A stretch of 9,003 bases of DNA, taken from an uncultured Collinsella sp. GTDB lineage: Bacteria > Actinomycetota > Coriobacteriia > Coriobacteriales > Coriobacteriaceae. The DNA lies in contig CAADSS010000056.1 in NCBI GenBank assembly GCA_900751695.1, forward strand, positions 1 to 9,003. Reading direction: 5' to 3'. Below the pieces are notes generated by a model. The model did no database searches. It had not been told where the DNA came from and was given only the letters and a program-made list of their open reading frames with translations. Shown piece by piece: positions 1 to 6,107 of this stretch; position 1 is the first letter of the stretch; each line of letters opens with the position of its first letter. The position numbers and the translations under genes were made by a program.

Positions 1-247
1 CGGGCAACTCCTGCAGCACGGCGTCATCGCCATGAGCGACATCGGCCACGGCAACGGCCGGGACCGAAAACTCGCGGGCGGCGGCAACGAGCTCCGAGGT
101 GCTGGAGTTAACGGACAGTGCCGTCACCTGCAGTCGATCGGCATGCTGACGGCATACATCGAGTGCCTGCGTGCCGATAGAGCCCGTACAGCCCAGAATG
201 GCAACGCGAAGGCGTCCATCGGGGCCATACGTCGTCTGGAATGACAT
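1..247 (-). CDS. dxr: 1-deoxy-D-xylulose 5-phosphate reductoisomerase, N-terminal part (cut by window edge)
   Basis: Only the first 82 residues are inside the window. The product is the NADPH-dependent enzyme that converts 1-deoxy-D-xylulose 5-phosphate to 2-C-methyl-D-erythritol 4-phosphate, the committed step of the MEP isoprenoid pathway, in the cytosol. The visible part begins a Rossmann fold: a beta strand RVAILG followed by the dinucleotide loop GCTGSIG at residues 19-25, close to the family's usual GSTGSIG, then the helix TQALDVCRQHADR and a second strand VTALSVNS. The ATG overlaps the cdsA stop by one base (TAATG), with GGAGG 9 nt upstream inside cdsA, so translation is probably coupled. 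It follows uppS and cdsA, the order known from Bacillus subtilis. The NADPH-binding start is clear; the catalytic and C-terminal domains cannot be assessed. Confidence 0.93.
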   Translation of the reverse strand, partial: MSFQTTYGPDGRLRVAILGCTGSIGTQALDVCRQHADRLQVTALSVNSSTSELVAAAREFSVPAVAVADVAHGDDAVLQELP

Positions 248-1146
248 TACAGCACACCTCCGATCATCAAAAGCAGCTGCGCGGTAATGCAGCCAAAGAT
301 AAGCGAGTCGCTTCGATCGAGCATGCCGCCATGGCCCGGAATAAGGTTGCCAGAATCCTTGACGCCCACGCCACGCTTGATGCGTGACTCGATGAGGTCA
401 CCGATAACGCCCAGGATGGACACAACCACGCCGCAAAGCAGCGCATAGGGCAAGCTCAGCTTATAGAAATGCGTCGCCCACAAAATAAGCCAGATAAGAA
501 CCGAGCCCAAGATGCCGCCGAAAAAGCCCTCCCAGCTCTTTTTGGGAGAGATCTTGGGGACCATCTTGTGCTTGCCGATACGGCTGCCCACGATGTAGGC
601 AAACGAATCGGAGACCCAGAGAGACGCGCAAACACCCACCGAAAGCAGGGCGCCGGCAAAACCGGGCACGGCATCGCGCAGCAGCACGATGGCCGACAGC
701 ATAAAACCGGTGTAGATGGGACCCATGAGTGTCACAGCCACATCGGATATGCGGGTACGCGACGAACAGACATACCAAATGCCCACCGCAAGCATCAATG
801 CAAAAAGCAGCGCATTCAACAGCAGCGAGTCGCCCAGCGCCGAGAGCGGAAAGAGCACGGCGGCAGCGATACCCATGCGCTCGTTAGCCATCTTGCCATC
901 AAGCCTTGTCATACGGAAAAACTCATAGCAGCACAGACCGCTCATGACAGAAACAAAGATGGCCGTGGGCACGATACCCAAAACCAGGCACAGGATAAAG
1001 ACAACGGCGTAGACGATACCGGCGGCGGCACGGGTAATAAAGCCCGCCAGCCACGAACCGGTGCCGCTCTTCGCTGCAGGCGCTCCCGCAGCGGCAGCTT
1101 TGCGCGCAGGCGTCTTGGGAGCAGATGCCTTGGGACGATCGGACAC
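247..1146 (-). CDS. cdsA: Phosphatidate cytidylyltransferase (CDP-diacylglycerol synthase)
   Basis: Membrane enzyme of 299 residues that makes CDP-diacylglycerol from phosphatidic acid and CTP, the branch point for bacterial phospholipids. Several hydrophobic segments are visible from about residue 40 onwards (for example 43-60, 92-123, 212-224 and 233-250). The C-terminal family signature spans about residues 254-281: S-R-I-K-R, then K-D at 263-264, then PGHGGMLDRSDS. The preceding conserved stretches WVSDSFAYIVGSRIGKHKM (177-195) and SPKKSWEG (200-207) are also present. The first 30 residues form an Ala/Pro/Lys-rich hydrophilic tail not needed for the fold, probably cytoplasmic. The start is GTG at 1146, with AGGAGG at 1154-1159 (7-nt spacing), two bases after the uppS stop. 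The 3' end overlaps dxr by one base. Family and function are secure. Confidence 0.96.
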   Translation of the reverse strand: MSDRPKASAPKTPARKAAAAGAPAAKSGTGSWLAGFITRAAAGIVYAVVFILCLVLGIVPTAIFVSVMSGLCCYEFFRMTRLDGKMANERMGIAAAVLFPLSALGDSLLLNALLFALMLAVGIWYVCSSRTRISDVAVTLMGPIYTGFMLSAIVLLRDAVPGFAGALLSVGVCASLWVSDSFAYIVGSRIGKHKMVPKISPKKSWEGFFGGILGSVLIWLILWATHFYKLSLPYALLCGVVVSILGVIGDLIESRIKRGVGVKDSGNLIPGHGGMLDRSDSLIFGCITAQLLLMIGGVL

Positions 1147-1148
1147 GA

Positions 1149-1943
1149 TTAAGCCTCCTCGGTCTTGCTCAGTCCACCAAACCTACGGTCACGGCCCTGA
1201 TAGGCCAAAATGGCGTCGACAAGGCCCCAACGATCAAAGTCAGGCCAATAGGTATCGGTGACGTAGAGTTCGGAATAAGCCACCTGCCACAGCAGATAGT
1301 TCGAAAGGCGCAGCTCACCAGAGGTGCGAATCACAAGCTCAGGATCGGGAAGGCCGGCGGTATAGAGATGGGAAGCCACCATGTCGTCATCAATTGCGGC
1401 AGGATCGATCTTACCGGCGGCAGCGTCGAGTGCAATCTGACGGACAGCGCGGGTAATCTCGGCACGCGCGCCGTAGTTGACGGCAAGCGCCAGCGTCATA
1501 CCGGTGTGATCGGCGCACTCGGCAAGACCGCGTTCAAAAACGTCGCGGGTCTTCTTGGGCAGCGCGGAAATGTCACCCAAAAAGACAACACGCACGTTTT
1601 CGCGCTTCAGAAGCGGCAGCTCGTCGATGAACGTCTTGGCAAACAGATGCATCAAGACGTTTACCTCATGCTGCGGACGGTTCCAGTTTTCGGTAGAAAA
1701 CGCATAGGCAGAAAGCACGTCGACGCCCAGGCGCACGCAGGCGGTAATGATCTCGCGAAGGGAGACGATACCCGCCTTGTGGCCCTCAGTGCGCGCAAGA
1801 CCGCGCGACGTGGCCCAACGACCGTTGCCGTCCATGATGCACGAGATATGGTGCGGAATGTTATTGAGGTCAAGGTCGGAAAAACCGACGCCCGCAGGGG
1901 CGTCGGCAAAGTACTCGACCAGTTTATGCTCGTCGTATTGCAC
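1149..1943 (-). CDS. uppS: Isoprenyl transferase / undecaprenyl diphosphate synthase
   Basis: Cis-prenyltransferase of 264 residues that condenses isopentenyl diphosphate onto farnesyl diphosphate to give the C55 carrier lipid for peptidoglycan and other wall polymers. The catalytic loop IMDGNGRWA lies at about residues 36-44, with the key Asp at 38. FSTENWNRP (82-90) and the C-terminal signature, DPELVIRTSGE (200-210) followed by RLSNYLLWQ and AYSE up to 225, are intact. Length is close to the usual 230-260 residues plus a longer N-terminus (37 residues before the catalytic Asp). The start is GTG at 1943, one base after the frr stop, with GGAG 7 nt upstream inside the frr end. Chain length of the product is inferred from context beside cdsA and dxr; a shorter or longer polyprenyl product cannot be excluded. 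Confidence 0.95.
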   Translation of the reverse strand: MQYDEHKLVEYFADAPAGVGFSDLDLNNIPHHISCIMDGNGRWATSRGLARTEGHKAGIVSLREIITACVRLGVDVLSAYAFSTENWNRPQHEVNVLMHLFAKTFIDELPLLKRENVRVVFLGDISALPKKTRDVFERGLAECADHTGMTLALAVNYGARAEITRAVRQIALDAAAGKIDPAAIDDDMVASHLYTAGLPDPELVIRTSGELRLSNYLLWQVAYSELYVTDTYWPDFDRWGLVDAILAYQGRDRRFGGLSKTEEA

Positions 1944-1944
1944 C

Positions 1945-2481
1945 TTAGATCTCCATGACCTCGGCTTCTTTTTCCTTCAGAAGCTCCTCGACCTTGGAGA
2001 CATACTCATCGGTGTGCTTCTGGACCTTGGCCTGCTCGCGACGGACATCGTCCTCGGTGAGCTCCTCATCGCGCTCGAGCTTGTTGTTAAAGTCGCGACG
2101 GATGTTACGGATAGACACCTTGGCCTGCTCGGCGTACTCGCGGCACTCCTTGACGAGCTCGCGACGGCGCTCCTCAGTGGGAGCCGGGAACGGAAGACGA
2201 ACGACGGTGCCATCGGAGTTGGGGGTAATACCCAGATCGGAAGCGCCGATGGCCTTGACGATAGCATTGATGAGCGCCTTGTCCCACGGCTCGATGAGCA
2301 GCATGTGGGCCTCGGGGGTCTTGACGGCGGCAACCTGCGTGACCGGCGTGGGAACACCGTAATAATCGACGGTGATGTCGGACAGAATGTTGGCATTGGC
2401 GCGGCCGGTACGAACCTTGGAGAAGTTATGCTTGAGGGACTCGAGCGACTTGTCCATATGGGCGGTGATGTTCTCTGCCAT
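1945..2481 (-). CDS. frr: Ribosome recycling factor
   Basis: Protein of 178 residues, slightly shorter than the common 185. It splits post-termination ribosomes together with EF-G. The N-terminal helix contains the conserved run SKVRTGRANANIL (about 21-33). The compact second domain follows (DYYGVPTPVTQVA, PEAHMLLIEPWDK), then the conserved turn ITPNSDGTVVRLPFP at about 85-99 and the long C-terminal helices rich in charged residues, with RNIRRDFNNKLERDEE (125-140). The ATG at 2481 is preceded by AGGAGG (2489-2494, 7-nt spacing) lying in the end of pyrH, whose stop is only two bases upstream. The pyrH-frr pairing is common across bacteria. All family landmarks are present and nothing is truncated. 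Confidence 0.97.
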   Translation of the reverse strand: MAENITAHMDKSLESLKHNFSKVRTGRANANILSDITVDYYGVPTPVTQVAAVKTPEAHMLLIEPWDKALINAIVKAIGASDLGITPNSDGTVVRLPFPAPTEERRRELVKECREYAEQAKVSIRNIRRDFNNKLERDEELTEDDVRREQAKVQKHTDEYVSKVEELLKEKEAEVMEI

Positions 2482-2483
2482 GC

Positions 2484-3206
2484 TTAATCCTCCTGATAGA
2501 CGAGCGTGCCGACGGGCTCACCCGAAAGCGCGCGCTTGACGGTGTCCTCGCCATCGATGTTGAGGACCAAAATCGGCATACGGTTATCCTGGCACAGTGC
2601 CGTAGCCGTGGAATCCATAACCTGCAGACCGCGGACGAGCACCTCGTGATAGGTAATCTTGTCAAAGCGGACGGCATCGGCGCACTTGACGGGATCCTTG
2701 TCGTAGATACCGTCGACCTTGGTGGCCTTAATCAGAATCTCCGCACCGATCTCGCAGGCACGAAGGGCCGCGGCGGTGTCAGTCGTAAAGTACGGATTGC
2801 CCGAACCGGCGGCGAAGATAACGACATTGCCCTTGGACAGGTGGTTGATGGCGCGACGACGAATATAGGGCTCGCAAATCTCGTTCATCTGGATAGCGCT
2901 CATAACGCGGCAAGGAACATCGTTATGCTCGAAAGCATCCTGAAGGGCAAGCGCGTTCATAACGGTTGCCAGCATACCCATGTAATCGGCCTGAGCACGC
3001 TCCATGCCACCGGCAGCACCGGCCATGCCGCGGAAAATATTGCCGCCGCCGACAACGACGCCGACCTCATGGCCAACGGCGAGCAGCTCCTTGACCTGCT
3101 TGGCAAGATGGTCGGTAACCTTGGGGTCGATGCCATAGTGGCCATCGCCCATCAGTGCTTCGCCGGAAAGCTTAAGAAGCACGCGTTTATATCGGATGTC
3201 GGACAA
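2484..3206 (-). CDS. pyrH: Uridylate kinase (UMP kinase)
   Basis: Amino-acid-kinase-fold enzyme of 240 residues that phosphorylates UMP to UDP in pyrimidine nucleotide synthesis; bacterial members are hexamers commonly activated by GTP and inhibited by UTP. Visible motifs are KLSGEAL (12-18), the glycine loop VVVGGGNIFRG (50-60), GNPYFTTDTAA (136-146), KVDGIYDKDP (163-172) and MDSTA (197-201). The start is a TTG at 3206, giving the typical family N-terminus MSDIRYKRVLLKLSGEA, with AAGGAGG at 3213-3219 and a 6-nt spacer; no better start exists nearby. It is the first gene after the tsf terminator and heads the unit pyrH-frr-uppS-cdsA-dxr, so a promoter is expected in the short AT-rich gap upstream. 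Confidence 0.97.
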   Translation of the reverse strand: MSDIRYKRVLLKLSGEALMGDGHYGIDPKVTDHLAKQVKELLAVGHEVGVVVGGGNIFRGMAGAAGGMERAQADYMGMLATVMNALALQDAFEHNDVPCRVMSAIQMNEICEPYIRRRAINHLSKGNVVIFAAGSGNPYFTTDTAAALRACEIGAEILIKATKVDGIYDKDPVKCADAVRFDKITYHEVLVRGLQVMDSTATALCQDNRMPILVLNIDGEDTVKRALSGEPVGTLVYQED

Positions 3207-3212
3207 AGCGAT

Positions 3213-3219
3213 CCTCCTT
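3213..3219 (-). promoter_or_regulatory. Ribosome binding site that fixes the pyrH TTG start
   Basis: AAGGAGG sits 6 nt before the TTG at 3206. The frame from this TTG gives a full-length UMP kinase N-terminus, so the strong SD apparently compensates for the weak start codon. Confidence 0.85.
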
Positions 3220-3246
3220 TAATTAGACTCTCAATATGATATCAAA

Positions 3247-3262
3247 GGCTCTGATAAGAGCC
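3247..3262 (-). repeat. Perfect 6-bp inverted repeat between the tsf terminator and pyrH
   Basis: On the minus strand GGCTCT and AGAGCC are separated by the 4-nt loop TATC, and three T residues follow. It begins only three bases after the U-tract of the larger terminator. It could be a second, weak terminator hairpin, a 5' leader hairpin of pyrH, or an operator. The sequence alone does not decide. Confidence 0.5.
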
Positions 3263-3265
3263 ATG

Positions 3266-3300
3266 AAAAAGCAGGCTGTGAGTAAAACCCACAGCCTGCT
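3266..3300 (-). terminator. Strong rho-independent terminator after tsf
   Basis: On the minus strand AGCAGGCTGTG pairs perfectly with CACAGCCTGCT (11 bp), extendable by a G-T and a G-C pair to close a TTTTA loop. A run of five T residues overlaps the foot of the stem at 3266-3270. It lies 23 nt beyond the tsf stop and separates rpsB-tsf from pyrH-frr-uppS-cdsA-dxr. Stem length and T-run make this a confident intrinsic terminator. Confidence 0.93.
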
Positions 3301-3323
3301 CATTACCAACTACAAGAGCTTAT

Positions 3324-4193
3324 TTACTCGCCACGGACCAGACGGTCGAAGGCAACGACGGTAATGGTGTCGCCAAGCTCCTTGGAGACCTGCTCAGCGT
3401 ACTTCTTGATGGTGAGGGAGCTGTCCTTGATGAACTCCTGCTCGGTGAGCACGGACTGCTTGTAGAACTTCTCCAGACGGCCGACAGCCATCTTCTCCTG
3501 GATAGCCTCGGGCTTGCCGGACTCGGCAGCCTGAGCCATGTAGATCTGCTTCTCGTGCTCGACGGTCTCGGCCGGAACCTGATCGCGGGTAGCGCAGATC
3601 GAGGCGACGGCGGCAACCTGAAGGGCAACGTCGTGAGCGAAGGCCTTGAAGGACTCAGCCTGAGCAGTCTCGGCCTTCTCGAAAGCAAACTCGACGAGGA
3701 CGCCGATCTTACCACCCATGTGGATGTAAGAAGCGAGAGCGCCGTTCTCGGCCTTGCGGGCGGCGAAGCGGGAGATCTTCATGTTCTCGCCCATGATGTG
3801 AATCATCTCGGTGAGCTCGGAGGAAACGGTCTCCTCGCCCATCGGCTTCTCGAGCAGAGCGTCGACGTCAGCAGGCTCGGTGGTAGCGACAACCTCAGCG
3901 ACCTTGGAAGCAAAGCCGGTGAACTTGGCGTTGGAGCCAACGAAGTCGGTCTCGCAGGAGAGCTCGAGCAGAGCGCCGGTCTTGCCATCCTCGGAGACGA
4001 ACGCGGCGACAGCGCCCTCGTTGGTCTCACGGCCAGCCTTCTTGGCAGCCTTGGCAAGGCCGTTCTTGCGCAGAACGTCGACAGCGGCGTCCATGTCGCC
4101 GTCAGCCTCGACGAGAGCCTTCTTGCACTCCATCATCGGGGAGTCGGTCATCTCGCGGAGCTGCTTGACCATAGCGGCGGTAATCTGGGCCAT
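3324..4193 (-). CDS. tsf: Translation elongation factor Ts
   Basis: Protein of 289 residues that acts as nucleotide exchange factor for EF-Tu. The N-terminal UBA-like domain carries TDSPMMECKKAL (16-27), a variant of the commoner TGAGMMDCKKAL. The second signature LLELSCETDFVGSN is at 75-88 and contains the TDFV loop (82-85) whose Asp-Phe pair enters EF-Tu. The dimer-like core has HMGGKIGVLVE (158-168) and ends with KSLTEQ-type residues and a C-terminal GDTITVVAF strand. I chose the ATG at 4193, giving MAQITAAMVK, because AAAGGA stands 6 nt upstream; the frame stays open to a TTG at 4208 but that start has no SD and adds five residues foreign to the family. It lies 45 nt after rpsB in the universal rpsB-tsf arrangement and is followed by a strong terminator. 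Confidence 0.97.
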   Translation of the reverse strand: MAQITAAMVKQLREMTDSPMMECKKALVEADGDMDAAVDVLRKNGLAKAAKKAGRETNEGAVAAFVSEDGKTGALLELSCETDFVGSNAKFTGFASKVAEVVATTEPADVDALLEKPMGEETVSSELTEMIHIMGENMKISRFAARKAENGALASYIHMGGKIGVLVEFAFEKAETAQAESFKAFAHDVALQVAAVASICATRDQVPAETVEHEKQIYMAQAAESGKPEAIQEKMAVGRLEKFYKQSVLTEQEFIKDSSLTIKKYAEQVSKELGDTITVVAFDRLVRGE

Positions 4194-4199
4194 TGTGGT

Positions 4200-4205
4200 T
4201 CCTTT
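4200..4205 (-). promoter_or_regulatory. Ribosome binding site that decides the tsf start
   Basis: AAAGGA lies 6 nt before the ATG at 4193. The alternative TTG at 4208 would lie upstream of this site, so the ATG is the real start. Confidence 0.85.
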
Positions 4206-4238
4206 CAAAGAGATGAAAAAGAATTAACTAAGACTGAT

Positions 4239-4967
4239 TTACTCGGCCTTGGGCTCAGCGGCCATCTCGGCCTCGGAGACCTGCTCCTTGCCGGAGCCAG
4301 CGAGGCAGGCGTCAGCCATGAGCTCGCACATAAGGGTGACAGCGGAGATAGCGTCATCGTTGCAGGGGATGCCGTACTCGACCTCGTCGGGATCGGAGTT
4401 GGTGTCGATCAGGGCGACGACGGGGATGTTCAGGCGCTGGGCCTCCTTGATGGCGTTCTCCTCGCGCTTGGTGTCGATGACGAAGAGAGCCTGGGGCAGA
4501 CCCTTCATGTCGCGGGCGCCACCGAGGTTGGTCTGGAGCTTGGTGAGCTCCTTACCGAGAACAGCCTGCTCCTTCTTGGGGAGCACTGCCATGCGGCCGT
4601 CCTCGACCATGGCCTCGAGCTCCTCCATGCGGTTGATGCGGGAGCGGATGGTAACGAAGTTGGTCAGCATACCGCCGAGCCAACGCTGGTTGATGTAAGG
4701 CATGTTGGCGCGCTCAGCAGCGTTCTTGACGGCCTCCTGAGCCTGCTTCTTGGTGCCGACGAACAGCACGTTGCCGCCCTTGGCGACGTTCTTGACGAAA
4801 GTATAGGCCTGGTCGGCGTCGAGGATGGTCTGCTTGAGGTCGAGGATGTAGATGCCGTTGCGCTCACCGAAGATGAACGGCTTCATCTTGGGGTTCCAGC
4901 GACGGGTCTGGTGACCGAAGTGGCAGCCGGCCTCGAGCAGGGTGCGGATATTAATCTTGGTAGCCAT
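4239..4967 (-). CDS. rpsB: 30S ribosomal protein S2
   Basis: Protein of 242 residues, the usual size for S2. It binds late to the back of the 30S head-platform region and is needed for S1 recruitment in many bacteria. The N-terminus MATKINIRTLLEAG leads into CHFGHQTRRWNPKM (15-28). NVLFVGTKKQA (66-76), INQRWLGGMLTNF (92-104), FVIDTKREENAIKEA (162-176) and the late signature DTNSDPDEVEYGIPCNDDA (188-206) are all present. The tail after about 225 is short and acidic or Ala-rich. The ATG at 4967 is preceded by AGGAGG (4974-4979, 6-nt spacer). Codon use is strongly skewed to C/G-ending major codons, as expected for a highly expressed gene. It is transcribed with tsf from the promoter at 5109-5137. 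In gammaproteobacteria S2 represses its own operon; whether that holds here is unknown. Confidence 0.98.
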   Translation of the reverse strand: MATKINIRTLLEAGCHFGHQTRRWNPKMKPFIFGERNGIYILDLKQTILDADQAYTFVKNVAKGGNVLFVGTKKQAQEAVKNAAERANMPYINQRWLGGMLTNFVTIRSRINRMEELEAMVEDGRMAVLPKKEQAVLGKELTKLQTNLGGARDMKGLPQALFVIDTKREENAIKEAQRLNIPVVALIDTNSDPDEVEYGIPCNDDAISAVTLMCELMADACLAGSGKEQVSEAEMAAEPKAE

Positions 4968-5102
4968 GTTAAACCTCCTGTGGTTTGCCTCCGCGCGGGG
5001 TCATCCTCCAAAACCAACCCGGACATGTGCTACCAAAGCCCGGGCACCACGGTATGAAGTAGCCGCGCGTGCGTGATAAAAACCTGTTGCCGTGAAGCAA
5101 CC
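4968..5102 (-). promoter_or_regulatory. Structured 5' leader of rpsB-tsf mRNA, candidate autoregulatory element
   Basis: The start point is inferred as about 7 nt beyond the -10 box, giving a leader of roughly 135 nt. Read on the minus strand it can form: a small hairpin at 5086-5101 (GTTGC/GCAAC); a 9-bp hairpin with one bulged G at 5044-5072 (GCAC-G-CGCGG with CCGTG-GTGC, 10-nt loop); next to it a 6-7 bp hairpin at 5018-5044 (CCCGGGC with GTCCGGG, one G-T pair, 13-nt loop); and a 6-bp helix TGGTTT/AAACCA joining 5011-5016 to 4981-4986. The last competes with AAACC/GGTTT (4982-4986 with 4971-4975), which would cover part of the SD. S2-mediated autoregulation of rpsB leaders is known in gammaproteobacteria; its presence here is inference. 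Confidence 0.5.
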
Positions 5103-5108
5103 CGATGA

Positions 5109-5137
5109 ATGATAGCAGGAATGCTTCTTCCTGCCAA
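5109..5137 (-). promoter_or_regulatory. Sigma-70-type promoter of rpsB-tsf
   Basis: On the minus strand the -35 box TTGGCA (5132-5137) and the -10 box TATCAT (5109-5114) are separated by exactly 17 nt, each one mismatch from consensus. It is the best promoter match I see in the window and lies upstream of a highly expressed ribosomal operon, just past a putative terminator of xerC. The spacer contains a perfect 7-bp inverted repeat, listed separately. Confidence 0.8.
5115..5134 (-). repeat. Perfect 7-bp dyad filling the rpsB promoter spacer
   Basis: GCAGGAA and TTCCTGC are separated by GAAGCA on the minus strand. The dyad runs from the last three bases of the -35 box to the base next to the -10 box. 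No T-run follows, so it is not a terminator. It looks like a possible operator, but no regulator is identified. Confidence 0.6.
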
Positions 5138-5146
5138 CCCGCAATC

Positions 5147-5168
5147 AAAACCACACACCTGAGTGCGG
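5147..5168 (-). terminator. Weak intrinsic terminator after xerC
   Basis: CCGCAC pairs with GTGTGG (6 bp including one G-T) around the loop TCAGGT, followed by TTTT. It lies about 18 nt after the xerC stop and just before the rpsB promoter, which fits the end of the comM-dprA-trmFO-xerC unit. The stem is short and the T-run is only four, so partial read-through into rpsB is likely. Confidence 0.5.
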
Positions 5169-5186
5169 CGCGGGACGGACCAGCCA

Positions 5187-6107
5187 CTATTCGCCGCGGG
5201 GATGGGCTTGAGCCACGGCCCGCTTAAGCCGATCGGGCGTGAGATGCGTGTAGATCTGCGTCGTGGACAGGCTCGCATGACCCAGCAGCTCTTGAACCGA
5301 GCGCAGGTCCGCACCGCCCTCGAGCAAGTCGGTCGCAAAGGTATGGCGCATCGCATGCGGGGCGATGTCGACCGGAATGCCGGCAAGTGTCGCCAGCGTA
5401 TGGAACCGCCGCCTGAGCATGGCGGCACTCATGCGATTGCCGCGCGCCGATATAAGCAGCGGATGCGCCCCGGTAGCGGGGTCACGGCGCTTTGCCCGAG
5501 CGAGCAACTCCGGCCTCCCCTCCTCAATATAGAGACGCGTCGCCTCGAGCGCACGACGATACAGAGGGACGATACGTTCTTTGCTCCCCTTGCCCCACAG
5601 GCGCAGCGTGCGTTCGGACCACGCAATGGACTCCACATTGATTGCTGCGAGCTCAGAGATACGGGCGCCCGAGGCATAGAGCAGCTCGAGCATCGCCGCA
5701 TCGCGCAGTCCCGCGGGTGTTGAGGTATCAGGCGTCTTGAGCAGCGCCTCCACCTGTTGGGTCGTCAGCACACCGGGTAGATCGCGCGGGAGCTTGGGCG
5801 AGGAAATTGCCGAGACCACATCGCCCTCCACGACCCCCTCGGCAGCCATCCATCGATAGAGCGATCGGATAGCCGACAGATGCGCCGCAAGCGTTCGGGG
5901 AGCCACCTGCCCACGCGAAAGCTCGGCAAGATAGCGACGAATGGTGCGCACGTCGGCAGCGAAAGCATCTATATCCTCGCGCTCGCACCAGGCAGCAAAG
6001 CGCTCCAGCCTCGAGCCATAGGCCGTCACCGTGTTGGGAGAAAGCCCCTCGACACGTGAGATATAGGCGATAAACGAGTCGACGGTGTCGTACAGGTCAA
6101 AGGCTAT
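5187..6107 (-). CDS. xerC: Tyrosine recombinase XerC (non-canonical start)
   Basis: Site-specific tyrosine recombinase that, with XerD, resolves chromosome dimers at dif. Counting from the GTG at 6029, the catalytic set is complete: Arg123 (ASGARISELAA), Lys147 (GKGSKERIVPL), His225 and Arg228 (HAMRHTFATDLL), His251 (LLGHASL) and the nucleophile Tyr260 (TQIYTHL). The only ATG/GTG/TTG start in the open frame is that GTG, giving 280 residues. However, the 26 codons upstream read AFDLYDTVDSFIAYISRVEG and then LSPNT, the usual first helix of the XerC core-binding domain, so the coding region must begin near 6095-6107. An ATA at 6107 has GGAGG 9 nt upstream and overlaps the trmFO stop (ATAG); a CTG at 6095 has no SD. 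From ATA the protein has 306 residues, matching the family's roughly 300. Function is secure and the start is uncertain. Host dimer resolution is far more likely than a phage integrase, given the housekeeping neighbours. Confidence 0.9.
   Translation of the reverse strand: MAFDLYDTVDSFIAYISRVEGLSPNTVTAYGSRLERFAAWCEREDIDAFAADVRTIRRYLAELSRGQVAPRTLAAHLSAIRSLYRWMAAEGVVEGDVVSAISSPKLPRDLPGVLTTQQVEALLKTPDTSTPAGLRDAAMLELLYASGARISELAAINVESIAWSERTLRLWGKGSKERIVPLYRRALEATRLYIEEGRPELLARAKRRDPATGAHPLLISARGNRMSAAMLRRRFHTLATLAGIPVDIAPHAMRHTFATDLLEGGADLRSVQELLGHASLSTTQIYTHLTPDRLKRAVAQAHPRGE

Larger units (their letters stand above)
3207..3265 (-). promoter_or_regulatory. AT-rich leader of the pyrH unit, probable promoter region (boxes not clear)
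   Basis: This short stretch lies between the tsf terminator and pyrH. Because the terminator is strong, a promoter for pyrH-frr-uppS-cdsA-dxr is expected here or must be replaced by read-through. The AT-rich run with TTGATATCATATTGAG and CTAATTA offers several poor -10-like hexamers (TATCAT, TAATTA), but none has a good -35 at 16-18 nt. The assignment is inference from position. Confidence 0.35.

Noticed and set aside
469..1958. Long plus-strand frames opposite cdsA and uppS
   Set aside because: They overlap highly conserved enzymes on the other strand and have low-complexity composition without recognisable motifs.
4968..5026. Small upstream frame starting at ATG 5026 in the rpsB leader (MSGLVLEDD...)
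   Set aside because: No convincing SD precedes it, it runs out of frame into rpsB rather than ending before it, and the ATG lies in a predicted hairpin loop.
3555..5057. A 500-codon open frame on the plus strand opposite tsf and rpsB
   Set aside because: It is antisense to two certain genes, is rich in Leu, Gly and Val as expected from the complement of biased codons, has no SD, and resembles no protein I know.
5078..5101. GTTGC/GCAAC hairpin followed by TTTTT in the rpsB leader, as an attenuator
   Set aside because: The stem is only 5 bp with a weak core and the T-run starts three bases after it; kept only as part of the leader description.
5187..6107. Tyrosine recombinase as an integrase of a mobile element
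   Set aside because: Length, motifs and the trmFO/rpsB neighbours fit the housekeeping XerC, and I saw no att-like direct repeats or other phage or plasmid genes.
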